Shown: one piece after another, positions 5,312-10,163 of the stretch
Layout: each line of letters begins with the position of its first letter
How positions within the stretch are numbered: position 1 is the stretch's first letter
Assembly: GCA_018061485.1 (NCBI GenBank)
Contig: JAGOUA010000024.1
Location: 1 to 10,163 of the forward strand
Origin: Patescibacteria group bacterium
GTDB lineage: Bacteria > Patescibacteriota > Patescibacteriia > 2-12-FULL-60-25
Direction of reading: 5' to 3'
DNA length: 10,163 nucleotides
The notes under the pieces: generated by a model
What the model was told of the DNA's origin: nothing
Database searches by the model: none
The model's input: the letters and a program-made list of their open reading frames with translations, nothing else
Program-made: the position numbers and the translations under genes

Positions 5312-5596
5312 ATGTCTACTCGTCATGAAGAATTCCGTGTGAATGGCGATGAACTTCTCCGCAAAGTCAAAGACCTGCTCAAGAGCGGAAAAGCTCGTCG
5401 AATTATCATTAAAAACGAAAAAGACGAGGTATTGCTGGAGATTCCCCTTGTTCTTGGGGCGGTTGGCGCGATTCTCGTCCCTACCCTTGCCGCTGTCGGC
5501 GCAATCGCCGCGCTTGTCACCTCGTGTACCATTATCCTCGTGAAAGACGAACAGGATCCGCCTGTCTCGCCAACCGACGAAGAACCAACCCTCTAA
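5312..5596 (+). CDS. DUF4342-like small membrane protein
   Basis: The 94-residue protein starts MSTRHEEFRVNGDELLRKVK. The N-terminal half resembles a short helical and beta domain (VNGDELLRKVKDLLKSG, then RRIIIKNEKDEVLLEIPL). The second half is a hydrophobic segment at about 44-75 (VLGAVGAILVPTLAAVGAIA and on) that could span the membrane once or twice. A charged, proline-rich tail ends it. I recognise the pattern as DUF4342, whose function is unknown. An earlier in-frame ATG at 5282-5284 lies inside the -10 box and is rejected. The SET-domain gene follows 52 nt downstream but has its own -10 box. Confidence 0.8.
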   Translation: MSTRHEEFRVNGDELLRKVKDLLKSGKARRIIIKNEKDEVLLEIPLVLGAVGAILVPTLAAVGAIAALVTSCTIILVKDEQDPPVSPTDEEPTL

Positions 5597-5604
5597 ACCC
5601 ACCA

Positions 5605-5625
5605 AGGCGCTCGTGAAGCGTCTTT
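5605..5625 (+). terminator. Weak terminator hairpin after DUF4342-like gene
   Basis: AGGCGCT, loop CGTGA, AGCGTCT form a 7-bp stem with one G-T pair. Only a short T-run follows (TTTC). Termination is likely partial. Confidence 0.4.
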
Positions 5626-5626
5626 C

Positions 5627-5635
5627 TGGTATACT
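5627..5635 (+). promoter_or_regulatory. Extended -10 promoter of SET-domain gene
   Basis: TGGTATACT is an extended -10 element (TGnTATACT). No convincing -35 is seen. Initiation near 5642 leaves about 7 nt before the ATG at 5649, so the message would be almost leaderless. Confidence 0.6.
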
Positions 5636-5648
5636 GGGGACGATTCGT

Positions 5649-6086
5649 ATGCCGCACCCATCCCCTCGTCCACCCGTCTATACGCTTGTTGTCAAAAAAA
5701 GCGCGACCGGATACGGCCTCTTTGCCGGACAGGCTATTCCCGCACATCGCTTTTTGATCGAGTATTGGGGCCCCATCGTTTCTGACGACGAAGCGAACCG
5801 CGTGCGTGGTCGGTATTTGTTCGAGATCGGTAAAAACAAGACGATTCTTGGCGGCTTACGCAACAACATCGCCCGATACGCCAATCACGCCTGTCGCCCC
5901 AACGCAGAAGCGCGGATCATCAAAGGACGCGTCTTCCTGTTTTCGAAAAGAGCCATCCGCGAAGGCGAGGAGATTACCTACAACTACGGCAAGGAGTATG
6001 TAGACGTGTTTATCAAGCCACACGGCTGCCGATGTGCGAGCTGCCAAAAGAAGCGAGCTACCTCTTTTCAACCACCTCGCGGATAA
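5649..6086 (+). CDS. Small SET-domain protein lysine methyltransferase-like protein
   Basis: The 145-residue protein is nearly all SET domain. GYGLFA (21-26) is the first SAM-binding motif. RYANHACRPNA (76-86) matches the NHxCxPN motif of the cofactor pocket. EEITYNYG (107-114) contains the catalytic-type tyrosine. GCRCASC (126-132) is a post-SET-like cysteine cluster that may bind zinc. SET enzymes transfer methyl from S-adenosylmethionine to lysine side chains; the bacterial target here is unknown. The ATG at 5649 is chosen because the upstream in-frame ATG (5613) lies before the predicted promoter. The last 29 nt overlap the 3' end of ligA on the other strand. Confidence 0.9.
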   Translation: MPHPSPRPPVYTLVVKKSATGYGLFAGQAIPAHRFLIEYWGPIVSDDEANRVRGRYLFEIGKNKTILGGLRNNIARYANHACRPNAEARIIKGRVFLFSKRAIREGEEITYNYGKEYVDVFIKPHGCRCASCQKKRATSFQPPRG

Positions 6087-8136
6087 ATCGCGCCTCATCC
6101 CAGACAGGAATCCCCAACGCCTCGGCTTTTGCGACTTTTGACCCTGCTGCTGTACCCGCCACCACGTGCGTGGTTTTTTTTGTGACACTGTCCCCCGTCT
6201 CAGCACCAAGCTCGCGTACCATCGCCTCGGCCTGCTCGCGCGTATAGCGCTCAAGCGTCCCCGTAAAGACCCACACAGTTCCCGTCAACGGCCCACTCAC
6301 CAAAGCAGCTGCCTCCTGGACGCGCACATGCTCCAGTAGGCGCTCGACGCGGCCACGTTCAACAGGATCATCCAAAAATGCCCGAATAGAGACCGCGACA
6401 ACCTCGCCAATCCCTTCTACCCCCCGCAATTCCTCAAGAGAAGCGCTTGAAAATGCCTCCCACGAACCAAAGGCGCGCGCCAGATCAAGAGCCGTCTGTT
6501 CGCCCACATGCCGAATCCCAAGCGCATACAAGAACCTCGCCAACCCAATATCACGACGCGCATTCGCCTCATCTACCAGCTTTTGCGAAAGAATCTTGCC
6601 AAAGCCTTCCAACCCATCAAAATCACCCGGCGTCAGCATAAACACGTCTGCCGGCTCTTGAATCAACCCTTCTTGCAACAACCGCTCGAGAATCTTCTCG
6701 CCAAAGCCACGAAGGTCAAACGCGCCCCGACTCACAAAGTGCCGAAGCTGCGCCAATCGCTGAGCAAAACATTCTGGATTGCGACACACGTACGCCACCT
6801 CGCCCTCAGCGCGAGACACGGGTCCTTGGCACATGGGACAGGTTTTTGGCATGACAAAGACCTGCTCATCACCCGTGCGTAGCTCTGTCAGCACACGAAT
6901 AACCTTGGGGATGATATCCCCTGCTTTTTCGACGATGACCGTATCGCCGACACGCACATCCAAACGCCGAATTTCGTCTTCGTTATGCAAACTCGCATGA
7001 CTCACCACCGTTCCCGCAAGCGCCACCGGTTCGAGATGCGCCACCGGCGTGAGCACCCCCGTTCTGCCCGTAGACACCACAATATCAAGCACGCGCGTCG
7101 TGCCCTGTTCAGCAGGAAACTTCCATGCCACCGAACCGCGCCAGGTCTTGCCCACCACGCCCAGCGCTTGATACACCGCTTCTTCATTCACATTTACCAC
7201 CACGCCATCAATCCAATACGGCAAGGATTCGCGCGCCTCGCGTACTTCTTCCCAAAACCGTTCAACCTCCGCAAGCGAAGAGCACCCGCGCGTCCACGGC
7301 GTTTGCGGAATACCAAGCAAGGTGAGAGCCGCATGCACCTGATCGTGCGTCGTAAAACCATAGTCACCAATCATGGCATACCCAAAGAAAGATAGTCCGC
7401 GCTCAGCCGCCACCGATGGATCAAGCTGACGGAGCGATCCCGCGGCCGCATTGCGAGGATTTGCCAAGGTTGGCTGACCTTGCTCGCGTAATCTCGCGTT
7501 CAAGCGATCTAGTTGATCCCGTCGCATAAACGCTTCACCCCGAATTTCCACCCGATCCACCATACCGGCAAATAACCGTCGTACGCGAGGCTCGTCCATC
7601 GTTCCCGTATACATCTTGCAAAAAGCATCTACCTCGTGCTGCGGAGGAATACGCAGTGTCAGCGGAAGCGAAGCGATCGTTCGGACATTGTGTGTCACAT
7701 CCTCGCCCACCTTCCCATCTCCTCGAGTGGCGGCACGCGTCAACACCCCTTTTTCGTACACAAGAGACAGAGCCAGCCCATCAAGCTTTACCTCCGCAAA
7801 ATACGTGATCTTTGCGTGAGGCTGAAGCTTCATAAGGCGTTCTTGCCAATCATGTAGTTCGTCGCGCGAAAAGACGTCCTCGATCGAAATCATAGGAACC
7901 GCGTGCGGAACCTTCGAAAATCCCTCAAGCGCCTTGCCCGCGACGCGCTGCGTGGGCGAATCTGGCGTCACCAAGTCGGGATACGCCTGCTCAAGGGTAA
8001 AAAGCTCATGCTTTAAGCTATCCAAAGCCGCTTCTGAGATCGTGAGCGCATCAAGAACGTGCTGCTCGTAGCGATAGCGCTCGATAGCTTGACGAAGGAA
8101 GGGAAGGCGGCGGATCGCCTCAGCACGTGGAAGCAT
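6058..8136 (-). CDS. ligA: NAD+-dependent DNA ligase
   Basis: The 692-residue protein is full length. It seals nicks in duplex DNA during replication and repair using NAD+. Domains in order are Ia (1-70), the adenylation domain with Lys117 in EVKLDG and TRGDGKVGEDVT at 137-148, the OB fold (from about 340), the zinc finger with Cys433, 436, 451 and 456, the helix-hairpin-helix region (about 470-590) and a C-terminal BRCT domain (about 617-690, VWVFTGTLERYTREQAEAMV). About 20-25 extra residues precede VEIRGEAFM in the adenylation domain (around 165-193). ATG 8136 is preferred. The longer frame to 8277 would run through tRNA-Leu and the promoter. The predicted start of transcription is only about 4 nt before this ATG, so the mRNA is near-leaderless. 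Confidence 0.96.
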   Translation of the reverse strand: MLPRAEAIRRLPFLRQAIERYRYEQHVLDALTISEAALDSLKHELFTLEQAYPDLVTPDSPTQRVAGKALEGFSKVPHAVPMISIEDVFSRDELHDWQERLMKLQPHAKITYFAEVKLDGLALSLVYEKGVLTRAATRGDGKVGEDVTHNVRTIASLPLTLRIPPQHEVDAFCKMYTGTMDEPRVRRLFAGMVDRVEIRGEAFMRRDQLDRLNARLREQGQPTLANPRNAAAGSLRQLDPSVAAERGLSFFGYAMIGDYGFTTHDQVHAALTLLGIPQTPWTRGCSSLAEVERFWEEVREARESLPYWIDGVVVNVNEEAVYQALGVVGKTWRGSVAWKFPAEQGTTRVLDIVVSTGRTGVLTPVAHLEPVALAGTVVSHASLHNEDEIRRLDVRVGDTVIVEKAGDIIPKVIRVLTELRTGDEQVFVMPKTCPMCQGPVSRAEGEVAYVCRNPECFAQRLAQLRHFVSRGAFDLRGFGEKILERLLQEGLIQEPADVFMLTPGDFDGLEGFGKILSQKLVDEANARRDIGLARFLYALGIRHVGEQTALDLARAFGSWEAFSSASLEELRGVEGIGEVVAVSIRAFLDDPVERGRVERLLEHVRVQEAAALVSGPLTGTVWVFTGTLERYTREQAEAMVRELGAETGDSVTKKTTHVVAGTAAGSKVAKAEALGIPVWDEARFIREVVEKR

Positions 8137-8146
8137 AGATACGCAC

Positions 8147-8175
8147 AGTGTACGAAGCGGTTTCCCTGTAGGCAA
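8147..8175 (-). promoter_or_regulatory. Promoter of ligA
   Basis: On the minus strand TTGCCT (8175-8170) and TACACT (8152-8147) are 17 nt apart. The start point would be near 8140, next to the ATG at 8136. This fixes the ligA start and predicts almost no 5' leader. Confidence 0.75.
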
Positions 8176-8181
8176 ACCCCC

Positions 8182-8210
8182 TTGCCAAGGCCACGCTCGC
8201 CTGCTATATT
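8182..8210 (+). promoter_or_regulatory. Promoter of tRNA-Leu(GAG)
   Basis: TTGCCA (8182-8187) and TATATT (8205-8210) are exactly 17 nt apart and end 8 nt before the tRNA. The -35 box is 6 nt from that of the divergent ligA promoter, so the two cannot easily be occupied at once. Confidence 0.8.
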
Positions 8211-8218
8211 CCGTGCAC

Positions 8219-8305
8219 GCTGGGATGGTGAAACTGGCAGACACACTACCTTGAGGTGGTAGCGCCCGTAAGGGCATGGAGGTTCAAGTCCTCTTCCCAG
8301 CACCA
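8219..8305 (+). tRNA. tRNA-Leu(GAG)
   Basis: The gene is 87 nt long. Acceptor GCTGGGA pairs with TCCCAGC. Anticodon stem CTACC/GGTAG encloses loop TTGAGGT with anticodon GAG, reading CUC and CUU. A class II variable arm (GCGCCCGTAAGGGC region) and GTTCAAGTC T-loop follow. Discriminator A8302 and CCA 8303-8305 are encoded. No obvious terminator follows. Confidence 0.96.
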
Positions 8306-8418
8306 TGAGAAAAACCGCTACATCGGCGATCTGCTAGCACTTCGTTTCAAAACATCCTCAACGTACCAGTGCGTACGTTTCCGGTGTTTTTCACTCCAGT
8401 GCGTCGCATATCATCCGA

Positions 8419-8462
8419 TCTAACGGTTTTTTTGTTTGGTGCATCTAATCTAAAGGGTTTTT
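8419..8462 (+). repeat. 44-nt T-rich repeat, copy 1
   Basis: The unit begins TCTAACGG followed by a T-run, then GTTTGGTGCATCTAATC and AAAGGGTTTTT. With the preceding TCCGA it is 48/49 identical to 8528-8576. The spacing between copies 1 and 2 is 114 nt. Confidence 0.9.
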
Positions 8463-8532
8463 ATGTTGCTCCAACGCTTCGCCACCGTCGCTCATCATCC
8501 TTCTTCGCTAAAGCTTCGAAGGACACGTCCGA

Positions 8533-8576
8533 TTTAACGGTTTTTTTGTTTGGTGCATCTAATCTAAAGGGTTTTT
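8533..8576 (+). repeat. 44-nt T-rich repeat, copy 2
   Basis: It is nearly identical to copy 1 (one C/T difference) and directly abuts the diverged copy 3. The near-identity of non-coding copies 114 nt apart implies recent duplication or conversion. Confidence 0.9.
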
Positions 8577-8620
8577 GTTTGGGGATTTTGCGTTTGATGC
8601 GCCCAATGTAAAGGGTTTTT
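8577..8620 (+). repeat. 44-nt T-rich repeat, diverged copy 3
   Basis: Shifted by one base so that each unit ends in AAAGGGTTTTT(G), this stretch agrees with copy 2 at about 33 of 44 positions. The end AAAGGGTTTTT is fully kept. It forms a head-to-tail tandem with copy 2. Confidence 0.7.
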
Positions 8621-8663
8621 GTGAGAGCTTCGTATCCGTGAAGGATTTGCCTAGGTCCAGCAT

Positions 8664-8690
8664 AAAAAAACACCTCATCCGTAGATGAGG
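8664..8690 (-). terminator. Intrinsic terminator of the 212-residue orphan gene
   Basis: On the minus strand CCTCATC (8690-8684), loop TACG and GATGAGG (8679-8673) make a 7-bp stem. TG and then seven Ts (8670-8664) follow. It lies 14 nt beyond the stop. Confidence 0.9.
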
Positions 8691-8704
8691 CTCAGGCGAC
8701 CTGT

Positions 8705-9343
8705 TTAGGCAGACCCGGCAAACAACCCCTGCATAGCACGTCGTTCCGCTGCCAGCGTCAAACCATGGAGGATCGCTCCTTGTTGTGGGGCCGCGGGCTT
8801 TGGTGGCGGAGACTCGTCAGAGGATGGCATCCGAATCCGCGCCTCTTGTTCCACCCCCTCCAAAAACGGAAGAAGCGGCTCGAGAAACAACGTGTAGAAG
8901 AGGTCTCCCGCTCTTCGCGCCACCAAGCGATTTGTCCAGAACGGAAGGCACTCAATCTCTGAGACGGGATCCGTCCGGCTCACCAGCCCCACAAAGACCC
9001 GCGCGAGCCGCCAAGCATACTGCCTCGCCGTTCGCTCGTCTCCGAAAGGGGCATACGATTGAATGCCGCACGCAGGATGATGCTTCGGCGCTGGCGGACG
9101 CAAGCCCAGCCGCTTGCGAACAGCGTCAAAATCCTTAAAGGGACCACCGATCAGACGTGGGCGCCACACCGCCCGCAGTAGAGCAAGGTCTTCGCGCAGG
9201 CATTCCATGCGGCGGATGACCGACGCCATCTCCAGACTCGTCTCCATACCACCGTCATCGCACAGCTCTTGCATAGCCGCCAGAAGCGCCGTAAGCCACC
9301 ACGACAGGTGATGAGCTGCTCGACAAACCCTTCGACGCGCCAT
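8705..9343 (-). CDS. Hypothetical protein, 212 residues
   Basis: I do not recognise the family. The protein begins MARRRVCRAAHHLSWWLTAL and is mostly alpha-helical in appearance. Basic, leucine-rich helices cover about 1-75, and a proline-histidine stretch (LRPPAPKHHPACG) lies at about 81-93. A second helical part with aromatic residues (ARQYAWRLARVFVGLVSR, DLFYTLFLEPLLPFLEG) follows. Near 183-193 there is a Pro-rich linker (SPPPKPAAPQQ), then a short C-terminal helix. There is no signal peptide and no clear membrane helix. The gene is very well signposted: AAGGAGG 5 nt before ATG 9343, a sigma-70 promoter and a strong terminator. A longer frame to 9472 overlaps the photolyase end and is rejected. 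It follows phr on the same strand by about 70 nt. Confidence 0.75.
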   Translation of the reverse strand: MARRRVCRAAHHLSWWLTALLAAMQELCDDGGMETSLEMASVIRRMECLREDLALLRAVWRPRLIGGPFKDFDAVRKRLGLRPPAPKHHPACGIQSYAPFGDERTARQYAWRLARVFVGLVSRTDPVSEIECLPFWTNRLVARRAGDLFYTLFLEPLLPFLEGVEQEARIRMPSSDESPPPKPAAPQQGAILHGLTLAAERRAMQGLFAGSA

Positions 9344-9346
9344 AAC

Positions 9347-9354
9347 GCCCTCCT
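9347..9354 (-). promoter_or_regulatory. Strong Shine-Dalgarno that fixes the orphan start
   Basis: AAGGAGGG on the minus strand lies 4-5 nt before the ATG at 9343. It is the best ribosome binding site in the window, in contrast to several genes that have none. Confidence 0.85.
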
Positions 9355-9392
9355 TATTGCTCGAAGCAGGATCTTCCCGCCTCGACCTCAAC

Positions 9393-9420
9393 AGTCTACC
9401 CAGGAACGGTATCCTGTCAA
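9393..9420 (-). promoter_or_regulatory. Promoter of the orphan gene, overlapping the phr stop
   Basis: On the minus strand TTGACA (9420-9415) and TAGACT (9398-9393) are 16 nt apart. The -35 box contains the TGA stop of phr. The start point would be about 9386, giving a leader of about 43 nt. Confidence 0.65.
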
Positions 9421-10163
9421 AAAAGAGGCTTCGTTGATGGATTCCACCGACCAATATAGGCTTCTGTATCAAATTTTCGCTTGCAACCCGCCGCGTTCAT
9501 ATAGCGAATCATGCCAAATACGGGACGCTCTCCCCACGCACGATCATGCACTCCGCCAATGCTCCACGCGAGACCCGCGTACCCGTTCGGATCTCGCCCG
9601 TCTAATTCATACGCGTCATTGAGAGCGATACCGATCTTTAGCGCCTCTTCTGGAGACTCGCTCCATTCAAGCAGCTTTTTTGCCCAATACATCCGCATAA
9701 AACCATGCATTTTTCCCGTTTGAACCAACTGCCGTTGTGCGGCGTTCCACAGTAGGTCGTGCGTTTCTGCCTGCTCCCATACTTTGCGAGTATACACATA
9801 CTCGCGACGATCATGGCGATGTCGTTCTAAGGTCTTTTGCGCCCACGCCGGGAATCCTTCAAACGCATCGTAGTGCGGCTGATACGCGCAAAAATTATCC
9901 GCTAATTCACGACGAACGATCAGCTCTTCTAAGAACGCTTCGCGATTGCCCAGTGAAGCGTGACTTCGCTGAACTTCCCACGCAACGCGTTGCGCCGACA
10001 GCTGTCCGTAATGCAGCCATGGTGAAAGATCGGATTGCCCCTCTTTTGTGGGATCATTCCGATCTTCGTCATACGAAGCAAGTCCCTCATCAATAAACGT
10101 TCGCATCGCTCGATGCGCCGCCTTTGCCCCCGGTGTAATCCAGTGAATTCCCTCGTTATCGGG
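9417..10163 (-). CDS. phr: Class II CPD photolyase, C-terminal part (cut by window edge)
   Basis: 248 residues are visible and the 5' end lies beyond 10163, so an ATG at 10106 is internal. The enzyme uses blue light and FADH- to split cyclobutane pyrimidine dimers. The visible part is the FAD-binding helical domain. It includes RNDPTKEGQSDLSPWLHYGQ, the LIVRRELADNFCAY stretch, and GKMHGFMRMYWAKKLLEW with its adjoining helices. It also holds the class II hallmark LNDAYELDGRDPNGYAGLAW followed by SIGGVHDRAWGERPVFGMIR. The sequence GCKRKFD and a short tail close the protein. The pattern fits class II photolyases (Methanosarcina/eukaryote type), not the class I PhrB type. The TGA stop is embedded in the -35 box of the next gene. 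Confidence 0.93.
   Translation of the reverse strand, partial: PDNEGIHWITPGAKAAHRAMRTFIDEGLASYDEDRNDPTKEGQSDLSPWLHYGQLSAQRVAWEVQRSHASLGNREAFLEELIVRRELADNFCAYQPHYDAFEGFPAWAQKTLERHRHDRREYVYTRKVWEQAETHDLLWNAAQRQLVQTGKMHGFMRMYWAKKLLEWSESPEEALKIGIALNDAYELDGRDPNGYAGLAWSIGGVHDRAWGERPVFGMIRYMNAAGCKRKFDTEAYIGRWNPSTKPLF

Larger units (their letters stand above)
8306..8663. other. Gene-free region with T-rich repeats
   Basis: I see no supported gene in these 358 nt. The open frames on either strand (such as 8369-8611 +) are built from repeat units and have no start signals. The region holds three copies of a 44-nt unit and a small palindromic stretch (8503-8522, around AAGCTT and CTTCGAAG). Its T-rich composition differs from the flanking genes. 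Confidence 0.7.

Noticed and set aside
5183..5605. 140-codon minus-strand frame opposite the DUF4342-like gene
   Set aside because: It runs antisense across a convincing gene and two promoters and has no recognisable features.
8137..8277. N-terminal extension of ligA
   Set aside because: It runs antisense through tRNA-Leu and both promoters; the conserved ligase begins at the ATG at 8136.
8419..8620. CRISPR array
   Set aside because: Spacing is irregular (70 nt, then 0), one copy is diverged, units are T-rich without dyad symmetry, and no cas gene is near.
8369..8673. Short proteins in the T-rich repeats, both strands
   Set aside because: Their repeated peptide only mirrors the 44-nt DNA repeat; no start signal or family resemblance.
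9344..9472. 43-residue extension of the orphan gene
   Set aside because: It overlaps the end of phr and its promoter, and the strong AAGGAGG points to ATG 9343.

Overview
The window looks like a piece of a compact bacterial chromosome of middling GC content. Genes stand mostly alone, each with its own promoter, on both strands. Four tRNA genes with genome-encoded CCA are scattered between protein genes. TGA is used as a normal stop (msrB, phr), so this is not a lineage that reads TGA as glycine. The small conserved two-helix membrane protein, the DUF4342-like protein, the small SET protein, the near-leaderless genes and the recurrent TATACT -10 boxes fit a Candidate Phyla Radiation (Patescibacteria) genome. 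That placement is an inference and was not tested.

Layout. 1-595: two divergent tRNA-Ser genes (TGA on -, GCT on +). The 3' end of each runs straight into a copy of the same ~125-nt repeat, so the pair sits inside a long inverted repeat. A bidirectional terminator closes the block. 596-1661: a class II Fic (AMPylase-type) gene on -, with a near-consensus promoter dotted with repeated TTCACG boxes. 1662-2574: msrB-msrA, a methionine sulfoxide reductase pair separated by 1 nt. 2657-3212: an 80-residue membrane protein and tRNA-Lys (both -), then the nhaA terminator. 3213-5170: nhaA (Na+/H+ antiporter) and a short hibernation factor (hpf), both -. 5171-6086: a DUF4342-like membrane protein and a SET-domain protein, both +. 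6058-8305: ligA (-), whose promoter is back to back with that of tRNA-Leu(GAG) (+). 8306-8663: no gene, but three copies of a 44-nt T-rich repeat. 8664-10163: an unrecognised 212-residue protein and the C-terminal part of a class II CPD photolyase (both -, the latter cut by the window edge).

The functions are mainly housekeeping and stress repair: oxidised methionine (MsrA/B), UV lesions (photolyase), nick sealing (LigA), ion and pH balance (NhaA) and ribosome hibernation (HPF).

The most unusual signal is a short palindromic element with core CGTCGCTCGCGAGCGACG. It directly follows both tRNA-Ser genes. It is also inserted in frame inside msrB, where it adds about ten residues between two conserved motifs. 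This resembles in principle the protein-coding palindromic elements known from Rickettsia, but the sequence is not one I recognise.
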